Positions 24,058 to 32,122 of a DNA stretch of 63,772 nucleotides are shown here, piece by piece. This stretch comes from an uncultured Bacteroides sp. (lineage in GTDB: Bacteria > Bacteroidota > Bacteroidia > Bacteroidales > Bacteroidaceae), in NCBI RefSeq assembly GCF_949298305.1, contig NZ_CASFWU010000002.1, forward strand, positions 1 through 63,772. Reading direction: 5' to 3'. The notes beneath the pieces are model-generated. The model searched no databases. It had not been told where the DNA came from and saw only the letters and a list, made by a program, of their open reading frames with translations. Every line of letters begins with the position of its first letter. The stretch's first letter is position 1. The translations under genes and the position numbers were made by a program.

Positions 24058-26499
24058 TCAGTTCACTTTCCATTCGATGACTCCGCCCGAATTGCCTTTT
24101 TGCAGCTGGGCGGCAATCTTCAGTCCGGTTGTTTCCACGGGCTTGAAGTCGAGGTGGTTATAGCAATCTTTCTTGACGGTGTACTTGTTCAGTGCCTCCA
24201 CTTCTTTCCAGCCTTTATCGGTCTTGTAGTACAGTTTCCAGCTTTCGGGCACACGGAAGTTGCCGTCGTAGTGGTCGAAGTCCAGCCAATAGACATCCAC
24301 GCCGGACACCGTATAGGAGCGGTCGAAGTCGTAGGCCAGTGTTTCCAGCGAACCGTTCTTCAACCACCAGTAGTGGTAAGGCTTGGAAGTATCCGACGAG
24401 CGCTTCGGCTCCCATTGGTCATTGACTCCCCAGGCCCATGTCTCCACGGCAGCCGATTCGGGGGCGTCCTTCTGAATAGGCGCCTGAAGCATCAGCGTGC
24501 GGGCACGGCTGGCGATGGTGGGCTCGGGCGTGGGACGGGCGAACTCCGCCGCTTCGGGAATCCAGACGGCCATTTGGTCGGCACCACGATTGTTCCAGGT
24601 GGAGTAGGGAATGGCCTTGAAAGGAACTTCTTTCACGCTTCCGTCTTTCTCCACTTCGTGGGCTGTGCCCGTCAGTACCATCACTCCGTTCAGCAAATCC
24701 GCATCGAAAGTGGCTTCCATCGGGGTTCCGTCGGGAATGAACTTGGTGAACACCGTGCTGTCTGCCTGGTCCTTGCCTTCCAGACAGTAGACAATGGGGC
24801 CGCGGCTGATGGCCAGCTTGCCGCGGTCGTCTTCCACCGCTTCGTTGGCGCGGACACGGCGTATGTCCATGGGAAGAGTGAGTTCCACCACGTCGTCCGC
24901 CTGCCAGTTGCGGACTACGGTGGCATACCCGTCCGTCAGACTGGCGTCGGCTTTCTTTCCGTTGACCGTGAGGGTGTACTTCCCGTGTCTGTCGGTAAAC
25001 GAATAGAGGTCGGACGGCACGGGGGCATTCTGTGCCCAGCCGGGAATGCGCAGGCGGAGAGCGAAGCGTCCTTCATGGGCAGGGTTGACGCGTACGGACA
25101 CTTTGCCTTCCCAGGGATAGGCCGTGGTCTGTTCCAGTTCTACCTCGTTGGTCATAGTCTGCAGGTGGGCCCGGCTCTGTATGTAGAGGTTTACGTAAAT
25201 GTCATCGCCTTGAGTGGCATACATATAGTTGGGAACGCTGGCCATGAAGCGGGTGATGTTGCCCGGGCAGCAGGCGCACCCGAACCAGCGCTGGCGTTCG
25301 TGCTGGCCCATGGACTCCAGCGGATTGTCGTAGAAGAACTTGTCGCCGTCCAGCGATACGCCCGAAAGGACGCCGTTGTAGAGAGCCCGTTCCAGCACGT
25401 CGGCATATTTGGCTTCGCCCGTGGCCAGGAACATGCGGTGATTCCAGTACACGTTGGCTATGGAAGCACAGGTCTCGCAGTAGGCGGTATGGTTGTTCAG
25501 CTCGTAGTTGGGGCCGAAGCCTTCGCCCTGCGCCCGCGACCCGATGCCGCCGGTGATGTACAGTTTCTTGCCGGCCATGTTCTCCCAGATGCGGCATAGG
25601 GCATGGAAGTAGGCCGTGTCGCCCGTCAGTGCGGCCACGTCGGCCACACCGGAGTAGAGATAGCCCGCGCGTACGGCATGGCCCACGATTTCCTCCTGTT
25701 GCAGGATGGGCTTGTGGTACTGGCTGTATTGGCTCAGGCGGTGTCCGTCGGTGCCGCGTCCGGTTTCTTCCACAAAGTAGCGGGCTGTTTGCAGGTATTT
25801 TTCATTTCCCGTTGTTTTGTAGAGCTTGGCCAACGCCATTTCCACAATGGGATGACCGGAGGGCACATGCTTCTGTCCTTCGCCCGGCCCGAACACCTGG
25901 CAGACCAGGTCTGCGTTCCTGACGGCCACGTCCAGCAGGCTGTGTTTGCCCGTGGCCAGAAAGTGGGCCACCGCCGCTTCATACAGGTGTCCGCTGTTAT
26001 AGAGTTCGTGGCTGTTGATTTTCTCCCAGCGGCTTTTGCCCCACCAACCCGAGAGACGCTCGCAACGGTTGGTGACGCAGGTGGTCAGGTAACCGTCCGG
26101 TTCCTGAGCCGCCGCTATCAGTGTGATGACGCTGTCCAGGTAGGCGTCCAAAGCCTTGTCGTATTTCACCGCCAGCGAATAGGAAGCACCCTCTATGATT
26201 TTATAGGGGTCGGTGTCGTCGAAAGAGAAATCTCCCCGATGCTCTCCCTTCATCAGCCCGCCCGCAATGGCGAAGTTGTCAAAGCGTCCGTTCTTCTCGC
26301 ATTCCTTGAATGCTGAAGGGATGGATACGGTGCGGTTGGTCTCGATGCGGGGTGTCCAGAAGGCATCGTCCAGACGGACTTGGGTGAAAGGCACCTCCTC
26401 AATCGGTGCGTCGGGTTGTACGTAGGCGGCTTCCGTGCAGGCGCTCATTACGACGAGGGCCACGCAACCCCAAAGGATTCGGTTCGTTTTCTTCATCAT
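24058..26499 (-). CDS. GH127 (DUF1680) beta-L-arabinofuranosidase-type lipoprotein
   Basis: Predicted lipoprotein of 813 residues; signal ending VVMSAC (Cys about 21). The alpha/alpha-toroid glycosidase core of family GH127 is clear. The zinc/catalytic site is recognisable: YCETCAS (about residue 340; Glu and Cys) and WFGCACCPGN (about 411; Cys pair). These match the Zn(Cys)3-Glu site established for the Bifidobacterium enzyme HypBA1, where one Cys acts as nucleophile. A beta-sandwich and a C-terminal appended domain (YWLKNGSLETLAYDF onward) follow. The enzyme would release L-arabinofuranose from plant glycans in the periplasm or at the outer membrane. No SusC/SusD pair is present in this window. 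Confidence 0.88.
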   Translation of the reverse strand: MMKKTNRILWGCVALVVMSACTEAAYVQPDAPIEEVPFTQVRLDDAFWTPRIETNRTVSIPSAFKECEKNGRFDNFAIAGGLMKGEHRGDFSFDDTDPYKIIEGASYSLAVKYDKALDAYLDSVITLIAAAQEPDGYLTTCVTNRCERLSGWWGKSRWEKINSHELYNSGHLYEAAVAHFLATGKHSLLDVAVRNADLVCQVFGPGEGQKHVPSGHPIVEMALAKLYKTTGNEKYLQTARYFVEETGRGTDGHRLSQYSQYHKPILQQEEIVGHAVRAGYLYSGVADVAALTGDTAYFHALCRIWENMAGKKLYITGGIGSRAQGEGFGPNYELNNHTAYCETCASIANVYWNHRMFLATGEAKYADVLERALYNGVLSGVSLDGDKFFYDNPLESMGQHERQRWFGCACCPGNITRFMASVPNYMYATQGDDIYVNLYIQSRAHLQTMTNEVELEQTTAYPWEGKVSVRVNPAHEGRFALRLRIPGWAQNAPVPSDLYSFTDRHGKYTLTVNGKKADASLTDGYATVVRNWQADDVVELTLPMDIRRVRANEAVEDDRGKLAISRGPIVYCLEGKDQADSTVFTKFIPDGTPMEATFDADLLNGVMVLTGTAHEVEKDGSVKEVPFKAIPYSTWNNRGADQMAVWIPEAAEFARPTPEPTIASRARTLMLQAPIQKDAPESAAVETWAWGVNDQWEPKRSSDTSKPYHYWWLKNGSLETLAYDFDRSYTVSGVDVYWLDFDHYDGNFRVPESWKLYYKTDKGWKEVEALNKYTVKKDCYNHLDFKPVETTGLKIAAQLQKGNSGGVIEWKVN

Positions 26500-26900
26500 G
26501 GCAGTTGATAGTAGTAAATAATTGGCATGAAAAGCAGGGCAATGGCCTTTCTCCTTTTTGAGTCATTCGCCAACCCCGCAATCTCATTGGTATCAGTTCT
26601 TTTCAGCTGTGCAAAGAAAAGCATTTTTCTCCGGAACGGGGTGGACGATTGTCCACAACTATGAAAGAATCGTGGAGAATGAACGATTCGTGTATGTTTT
26701 GGAACATTGTTGCATTCTTTTGGTCTATTTTTCGCTTCTCCTGGTTCGTTTTTCGCACTCCTGTCCTTTCTTGCCGGCCCGAACAGGAATCTCCAGCCTG
26801 AAAAATTGTACTAAAATGATACTCTCCCTTCACTTCCCGTTTCCTTTTTTTCGTTTACTTTGCAGACAGAACAAACATAAACCCCAAGAACAGACTGATT
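26500..26900. other. Divergent intergenic region GH127 / DPP IV-like gene
   Basis: 401 bp without a supportable gene. It contains two small perfect dyads: GTGGAC-GATT-GTCCAC at 26641-26656, and GAATCGT (26667-26673) with ACGATTC (26683-26689). Both could be operator half-sites or hairpins. The region from 26690 to 26780 is T-rich on the plus strand. Confidence 0.45.
26855..26862 (+). promoter_or_regulatory. Possible -7 box of the DPP IV-like gene
   Basis: TTACTTTG followed by CAG, a one-mismatch variant of TAnnTTTG, 38 bp before the ATG. Confidence 0.4.
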
Positions 26901-29153
26901 ATGAACGGTAAAATTCGTCAATTGCTGGTGGCCGCTCTGCTTGTGTGCGCAGGGACGGCCGCGGCCCAAGGCACGGTGGAAGACTATAACCGCGCCTATG
27001 CGCTGAGAGGAAAGTTCAGCGCCAACAAAGTCTATTACTCCAACGTCACTCCGCAGTGGATAGGGGGGAGCGACTGCTTCTGGTACGTGCGCAACACGCC
27101 CGAAGGACGTGTCTACGTGTCGGTGGACGCCTCGCGGCAGGCAAGGAAAGACCTCTTCGACCACAAGCGCCTGGCAGCCGCGCTGAGCCAGGCCACCGGG
27201 CAGGACGTGAAGCCCGGGGCCATCCGGCTGGAGCGGCTGCGCGTCAGCAGCGGGCTGGACACGCTCCGCTTCCACTACGCCAACCGCCAATGGCTTTACG
27301 CCGTGCGCAAGAACCGCCTGACGGACGAAGGGGCCGTGCCCGTACCACCCCGGCAGAAGCACTGGATGGAGCGTGACGACGAGAAGGAGGCCGCACCCGC
27401 CCTCTCGCCCGACGGCCGCTACACAGCTTACATCAAGAACCATAACATCTGTGTGAAGGAGAACGCCACGGGTAAGGAAAGGCAGCTGAGCCTGGACGGC
27501 ACGCTGGGCAACTACTACTCGGCCTACATCCGCTGGTCGCCTGACAGCCGCAAGGTGGCCGCCTGCAAAATCCGCCCGACGGAGAAACGCTACGTCTACT
27601 ACGTGGAGTCCTCGCCCGCCGACCAGCTTCAACCGAAACTTCACAAGCAGGAATATGCCAAGCCCGGCGACGAACTGCCCTTCAAGGTGCCCTGCATCTA
27701 CGAAGTGGAGACGGGACGAGCCGTCATTCCGCCGACCGGCCTGTTCAGCAGCCAGTATGACCTGTCGGCCCCCGTGTGGGACGCCGACAGCCGTGCCGTC
27801 ACCTTCGAGTACAACCAGCGCGGACACCAGATTTACCGTGTGCTGGAACTCTCGGCCGAGAGCGGACAGGTGCGTACATTGATAGAGGAGAGCAGTGACA
27901 AGTACGTGAACTATCCGCGCCATTTCCGCCACGACCTGAAAGACGGACGCCACATCATCTGGATGAGCGAGCGCGACAACTGGAACCACCTCTACCTCTA
28001 CGACCGCACCACGGCCCAACCCGTTCGGCAGATTACCCGCGGCGAGTGGTACGTGCGCGAGGTCATCCGGGTGGACGAGGAGGCCCGCGTCATCTACTTT
28101 GCCGCCAACGGCATGGAGCCCGGCGAAGACCCCTACCTCATCCGCTACTACCGCATCGGCTTCGACGGCGAGGGACTGACCTGCCTCACGCCCGACGAGG
28201 GGATGCACAAAGCCTGGTTCTCGGCAGACATGAACTACCTGGTGGACGTCTACTCGATGGTGGACAAGGCTCCCGTAGCCGTGCTGCGCAGTGCCCGCGA
28301 CGGGAAAGTGCTGATGCCGCTGGAGACGGCAGACATCAGCCGCCTGCTGGCCGAGGGCTGGAAAGCGCCCGAAGTGTTCGTGGCCAAGGGCCGCGACGGG
28401 AAGACGGACATGTGGGGCCTGATTGTGCGGCCCACGAACTTCGACCCGTCCCGGAAGTATCCCGTCATCGAATACATCTACCAGGGCCCCGGCGACCAGT
28501 ACGTGCCCAAGACCTTCATTTCCTATAACTGGTACATGACCTCGCTGGCCGAACTGGGCTTCATCGTGGTGATGGTGGACGGCATGGGCACCTCCTTCCG
28601 CTCGCGCGAGTTCGAGAACGTCTGCTACCAGAACCTGAAGGACGCCGGCCTGCCCGACCACATCGCCTGGATCAAGGCCGCCGCGCAGAAATATCCCTAC
28701 ATGGACATCGGGCGGACGGGCATCTACGGCTGCTCGGCCGGCGGACAGGAATCGACCAACGCCCTGCTGCTCTATCCCGACTTCTACAAGGCCGCCTACT
28801 CGGCCTGCGGATGCCACGACAACCGGATGGACAAAATCTGGTGGAACGAACTGTGGATGGGCTACCCCGTAGGCGGGCAGTACAAGGAGTGCTCCAACGT
28901 GGAGAACGCCCACCTCTTGCGCCGTCCGCTGATGCTGGTGGTGGGCGAGATGGACGACAACGTGGACCCGGCCTCGACCATGCAGGTGGTGAACGCCCTG
29001 ATAAAGGCCAACAAGGACTTCGAGCTGGTGGTCATTCCCGGCGCCCGCCACACCATGGGCGAGGACTTCGGCGAGCACAAGCGCTACGACTTCTTTGTGC
29101 GCCATCTGATGGGGCAGAATCCGCCGCGGTGGGAGGACATCAAGTACAATTGA
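26901..29153 (+). CDS. Secreted dipeptidyl peptidase IV-family serine peptidase (S9)
   Basis: Exported peptidase of 750 residues; signal peptide MNGKIRQLLVAALLVCAGTAAAQG. The N-terminal half (about 80-490) is the DPP IV beta-propeller (ALSPDGRYTAYIKN, IRWSPDSRKVA, ISWMSERDNWNHLYLYD-like blades). The C-terminal half is the alpha/beta hydrolase: nucleophile Ser in YGCSAGGQES (about 611), Asp in VVGEMDDNVDP (about 686) and His in PGARHTMGE (about 717). Ser, Asp and His are thus all present, although the nucleophile elbow is GCSAGG rather than the usual GWSYGG, so specificity may differ from Xaa-Pro DPP IV. Located between a divergent glycosidase and an aldo/keto reductase. Confidence 0.88.
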   Translation: MNGKIRQLLVAALLVCAGTAAAQGTVEDYNRAYALRGKFSANKVYYSNVTPQWIGGSDCFWYVRNTPEGRVYVSVDASRQARKDLFDHKRLAAALSQATGQDVKPGAIRLERLRVSSGLDTLRFHYANRQWLYAVRKNRLTDEGAVPVPPRQKHWMERDDEKEAAPALSPDGRYTAYIKNHNICVKENATGKERQLSLDGTLGNYYSAYIRWSPDSRKVAACKIRPTEKRYVYYVESSPADQLQPKLHKQEYAKPGDELPFKVPCIYEVETGRAVIPPTGLFSSQYDLSAPVWDADSRAVTFEYNQRGHQIYRVLELSAESGQVRTLIEESSDKYVNYPRHFRHDLKDGRHIIWMSERDNWNHLYLYDRTTAQPVRQITRGEWYVREVIRVDEEARVIYFAANGMEPGEDPYLIRYYRIGFDGEGLTCLTPDEGMHKAWFSADMNYLVDVYSMVDKAPVAVLRSARDGKVLMPLETADISRLLAEGWKAPEVFVAKGRDGKTDMWGLIVRPTNFDPSRKYPVIEYIYQGPGDQYVPKTFISYNWYMTSLAELGFIVVMVDGMGTSFRSREFENVCYQNLKDAGLPDHIAWIKAAAQKYPYMDIGRTGIYGCSAGGQESTNALLLYPDFYKAAYSACGCHDNRMDKIWWNELWMGYPVGGQYKECSNVENAHLLRRPLMLVVGEMDDNVDPASTMQVVNALIKANKDFELVVIPGARHTMGEDFGEHKRYDFFVRHLMGQNPPRWEDIKYN

Positions 29154-29283
29154 GAAAAGAAAAGCCTGGCGTTGGAGCTGTTGCCTCCCGAGATGGATTG
29201 TCAGATGTCCGACGCCCCGTCCGGTACAGGCTGGCAAAGCCTGTCACCATTGATTATTAACCCTTGCTTATACAGTCAACGAC

Positions 29284-30288
29284 ATGAACAACCTTATCTA
29301 CTCCCCGTCGCCCGAGCGTTACTCAGGCGGCATGCAATACCGCCGTTGCGGACGCAGCGGCATCCTGCTTCCCGAAGTCTCGCTGGGCCTGTGGCACAAC
29401 TTCGGCGACGTCAACACCCTGTCCAACGCCCAGGCCATGGCCCATTATGCCTTCGACCGGGGCATCACCCACTTCGACCTGGCCAACAACTACGGCCCCT
29501 CGCCCGGCTCGGCCGAGGAGACCTTCGGGCTGATTATGAAAAAGTCGTTCATGCCCTATCGGGACGAGCTGTTCATCTCCACCAAGGCGGGACACCCGAT
29601 GTGGCCCGGCCCCTACGGCGACTGGGGTTCGAGGAAGTCGCTGATGGCCAGTCTGGACCAGAGCCTGAAGCGGATGAACCTGGACTACGTGGACATCTTC
29701 TACACCCACCGCTACGACCCCGAGACGCCCTTGGAAGAGACGCTGCAGGCGTTGGTGGACATTGTGAGGCGCGGAAAGGCGCTCTACGTGGGCCTCTCCA
29801 AATATCCGGCAGACAAGGCCGCCTTTGCCTACCGCTATCTGGCGGAGAGGGACGTCCACTGCCTGCTCTATCAGGGACGCTACAACCTCTTCAACCGCGA
29901 GCCCGAAGCCCAAGGCATCCTGCGCCAGGCCCGTGAGAACGGGACGGGCTTCATCGCCTTCTCGCCCCTGGCGCAAGGGCTGCTGACCGACCGCTACCTG
30001 AACGGCATCCCCGAAGACTCGCGCATAGCCCGGGGCGGATTCCTGAAGAAAGAGGCGCTGACCGCAGACGTGCTGGCCAAGGTGGAGGCGCTGAACGCCC
30101 TGGCCCTGCGCCGCGGACAGACGCTGGCCGAGATGTCGCTGGCCTGGCTGCTGAAGGACGAGGCGGTGACGTCCGTCATCGTGGGCGCCAGCTCCGTAGG
30201 CCAGCTGGCGGACAACCTGAAAGCCCTTGAGCAGACAACCTTCGCCGCCGACGAGCTGGAAGAGATAGAGAAGATACTGCGGATGTAA
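29284..30288 (+). CDS. Aldo/keto reductase, YghZ-like
   Basis: NADPH-dependent TIM-barrel oxidoreductase of 334 residues. AKR landmarks: Asp and Tyr in HFDLANNYGPSPGSAEE (about residues 61-77), Lys in FISTKAGHPMWPGP (about 100) and His in DIFYTHRYDP (about 140). The GPSPGSAEE and MWPGPYGDWGSRK segments are characteristic of the YghZ / L-glyceraldehyde-3-phosphate reductase branch (AKR14), which detoxifies aldehydes including methylglyoxal. It begins 130 bp after the peptidase gene in the same direction. A perfect 16-bp stem hairpin follows the stop codon. Confidence 0.9.
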   Translation: MNNLIYSPSPERYSGGMQYRRCGRSGILLPEVSLGLWHNFGDVNTLSNAQAMAHYAFDRGITHFDLANNYGPSPGSAEETFGLIMKKSFMPYRDELFISTKAGHPMWPGPYGDWGSRKSLMASLDQSLKRMNLDYVDIFYTHRYDPETPLEETLQALVDIVRRGKALYVGLSKYPADKAAFAYRYLAERDVHCLLYQGRYNLFNREPEAQGILRQARENGTGFIAFSPLAQGLLTDRYLNGIPEDSRIARGGFLKKEALTADVLAKVEALNALALRRGQTLAEMSLAWLLKDEAVTSVIVGASSVGQLADNLKALEQTTFAADELEEIEKILRM

Positions 30289-30322
30289 CACGCCCCGGAC
30301 AACTTGGGGCATACCGACAGAC

Positions 30323-30378
30323 GGCTGCGGGTTACAAGCCTTGAGACAGGAAGTCTCGCGTACTTGTAACCCGCAGCC
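30323..30378. terminator. Nested palindrome between convergent genes, probable bidirectional terminator
   Basis: Perfect 16-bp inverted repeat (30323-30338 with 30363-30378), whose 24-base loop holds a second GAGAC/GTCTC hairpin. There is no T run on either strand. It follows the aldo/keto reductase by 34 bp and could stop transcription from both sides together with the repeat array at 30500. Confidence 0.55.
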
Positions 30379-30499
30379 TGTTGTATGCTGTCCGCCGGAG
30401 TGGGGGCGGACGCGTCGTCATGCCGGGCGAGCTTCTTCGGGATGGGTGCCGGCACTCCTTGAAAGGTGCCGCAGGAAGGGTGTCCGCATCCCGTTTGCA

Positions 30500-30600
30500 G
30501 GAAGCTTGCTTCGTCCGCGGGGCATGCTTGCTTCGTCCGCAGACGAAGCAAGCACGGTGCATGGACGAAGCAAGCATGGCCTAAGCGCTGATTTTCAGGG
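30500..30600. repeat. 22-bp repeat element, copy 3 (variant core)
   Basis: Leader CCCGTTTGCA (30490-30499), a 19-bp first unit (30500-30518), three 22-bp units (30519-30540, 30541-30562, 30563-30584) and tail GCGCTGATTTTCAGGG (30585-30600). In this copy the half core is GCTTGCTTCGTCC instead of GCTTGCACGGTCC, and the inverted units carry the matching GGACGAAGCAAGC, so pairing is kept. Units 2 and 3 form a perfect 12-bp stem with a four-base loop. The array lies between the convergent reductase and beta-barrel genes; the rest of the 388-bp gap shows no gene. Confidence 0.88.
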
Positions 30601-30676
30601 CCGGATTTCCTGCCTGCACAAGCCGGTTCCGCCAAGCGGGCCGGGCCGGCTGTCGGCATGCAGGGAATCCCGTTCC

Positions 30677-31306
30677 TCAGAAAGCCATACCTACACGCAG
30701 GCCGAAGTTGTCCAGTCCGTCGACGCTGTAAGTCATCAGGTCGCCCTTGTTGGTTCCGTAGCTGTAGTAGGCGGCTACGTGCAATCCCGGTCCGTAAGCC
30801 CACGGATAGATGTTCATGCCAACCTCGGGCGATACATAGAAGCCCCAGGTGTCCTTGCTGGTCTCAAACACGTTGAAGGTGGACTTCATCTGTGCATACT
30901 CGGCCCCCAGCTTCACGCCCAGGTAGGGCTGGAAGGCTCCGCCACGGTTGAACGTGTAGCGGCTGGCCAGACCGAAAGGAAGCTGGAACAGCGTGTGCTG
31001 CTGGTCGGTATTCAGACTGCCGCTTTCGCCGTAGGGCAGGGTCTGGCGTCCGAAATACTCGTGGTTGCTGTGGTAGGAAAGGAAAAGTCCCAGCGCATAA
31101 TTCGGAGTCAGGAAATAGCCTCCTTCAAAGTTCATGCCCCAGCCGCTGCCATTGTCGGCAAAATGGTTGCCCAGGGGGAAGTTATACTGCCAGTCGATGT
31201 TGGCATAACAGTTGTCCGTCAGTTGCGCCTTGGCCGGCATCGCGAAGGCAAGGGTCAAAGCCGTTACCGCCAATATTTTGGCAGCCATGTATTTGATTGT
31301 TCTCAT
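30677..31306 (-). CDS. Small outer-membrane beta-barrel protein
   Basis: Exported protein of 209 residues with signal peptide ending AFAMPAKAQ. The mature part consists of amphipathic strands with aromatic girdles (GGYFLTPNYALGLFLSYHSNH, FQPYLGVKLGAEYAQM) and ends in a Phe (GLRVGMAF), the C-terminal signal of outer-membrane barrels. The size suggests eight strands (OmpW/OmpX-like or porin-family fold). Function unknown. It is transcribed after a DUF4136 lipoprotein gene 58 bp upstream. Confidence 0.8.
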   Translation of the reverse strand: MRTIKYMAAKILAVTALTLAFAMPAKAQLTDNCYANIDWQYNFPLGNHFADNGSGWGMNFEGGYFLTPNYALGLFLSYHSNHEYFGRQTLPYGESGSLNTDQQHTLFQLPFGLASRYTFNRGGAFQPYLGVKLGAEYAQMKSTFNVFETSKDTWGFYVSPEVGMNIYPWAYGPGLHVAAYYSYGTNKGDLMTYSVDGLDNFGLRVGMAF

Positions 31307-31364
31307 ACGAATGAATGATTGATGGTAAATGTTGGATAGAATGGTTGGTGATGAACGACGGATT

Positions 31365-31988
31365 TCATTCCGCGTTCAAGTAAGGTGACTGGATAAATGC
31401 CTGGTTGACGCCCTGCACGGCCAGCTTGAGGTTGAATGAGGTGGAGTTGCTCAGCAGTCCCGTCATATAGCAGTTCCACAACACGGGCAGTTTGGCGCTT
31501 GTTCCCTGCGGAGCGTCCAGGTTCAGCAGCTCGGCAATGAAGGAACCGGTGCTGTACGAATAGCTCACGGCATACGGATAGTAGCATCCGCCCCAGTTGC
31601 CCCAGTAAGGAGCTCCCCAGTAGCCGGGATAGTTCCACCAGTTGCCATAGTCTGCAAAGTAGTAGGTGCTCTTGATGTAGCTTACCTGCAAGCCGAGGTC
31701 GGCTTCCTCACGGTCGTCCACGCGGAAGTAGCCGCGGTTGGTCATGTTCTCCACATAGGCATTGAGAATCTCCTGGGCGTTGTCGTCTTTCCAGTATTCA
31801 GCCTCTTTGGAGTCGCCGATGATGAGAATGCTGTCCGGCAGGTAGTAGGTTGCGAAGGAGCCGAAATCGGCCTTCTGGTCGTAATCGGTATAAACCAGAT
31901 AGTTGTTGTCCAGTTTATCCGTGTCCGGATCCTTTTCGCAAGCGGCGAAAGTCAGGACTGTCAATAATAAGGGAATTAATTTCTTCAT
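31365..31988 (-). CDS. DUF4136 lipoprotein
   Basis: Predicted lipoprotein of 207 residues; lipobox TFAAC (Cys17). The body fits DUF4136: DQKADFGSFATYYLPDS at the start of the domain, then EEADLGLQVSYIKS and a Trp/Tyr/Gly-rich stretch at about residues 120-150 (WWNYPGYWGAPYWGNWGG). Function of the family is unknown; it is common in Bacteroidetes envelopes. Co-oriented with the beta-barrel gene and possibly an operon with it; a hairpin with a T run separates it from the GH3 gene upstream. Confidence 0.82.
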   Translation of the reverse strand: MKKLIPLLLTVLTFAACEKDPDTDKLDNNYLVYTDYDQKADFGSFATYYLPDSILIIGDSKEAEYWKDDNAQEILNAYVENMTNRGYFRVDDREEADLGLQVSYIKSTYYFADYGNWWNYPGYWGAPYWGNWGGCYYPYAVSYSYSTGSFIAELLNLDAPQGTSAKLPVLWNCYMTGLLSNSTSFNLKLAVQGVNQAFIQSPYLNAE

Positions 31989-32009
31989 ACTTTTATAATT
32001 GTTTAGGTT

Positions 32010-32070
32010 TAAAAAAAAAGTCCGTTCCTATGGTACCTTAGGCCTTTCCACAAAGAACAAGAGCGGACTT
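32010..32070 (-). terminator. Terminator after the GH3-serine hydrolase gene
   Basis: Read on the minus strand: AAGTCCG (32070-32064) pairs with CGGACTT (32024-32018) and runs directly into a stretch of Ts at about 32018-32010. The loop contains a GGTACC-centred small dyad. Lies 53 bp beyond the stop codon. Confidence 0.65.
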
Positions 32071-32122
32071 AAAAGGTTCGGAGCATGAAGAAAAAAAACG
32101 GGGAAGCGCAGTCGGGCGCAAT

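Noticed and set aside
26811..29237. 808-codon minus-strand ORF opposite the DPP IV-like gene
   Set aside because: Shadow of a GC-rich coding frame; composition rich in H, V, G and L, no domain, and the plus-strand gene is certain. The same applies to long antisense ORFs at 575-2176, 7207-8601, 43107-44921 and 50775-52673.
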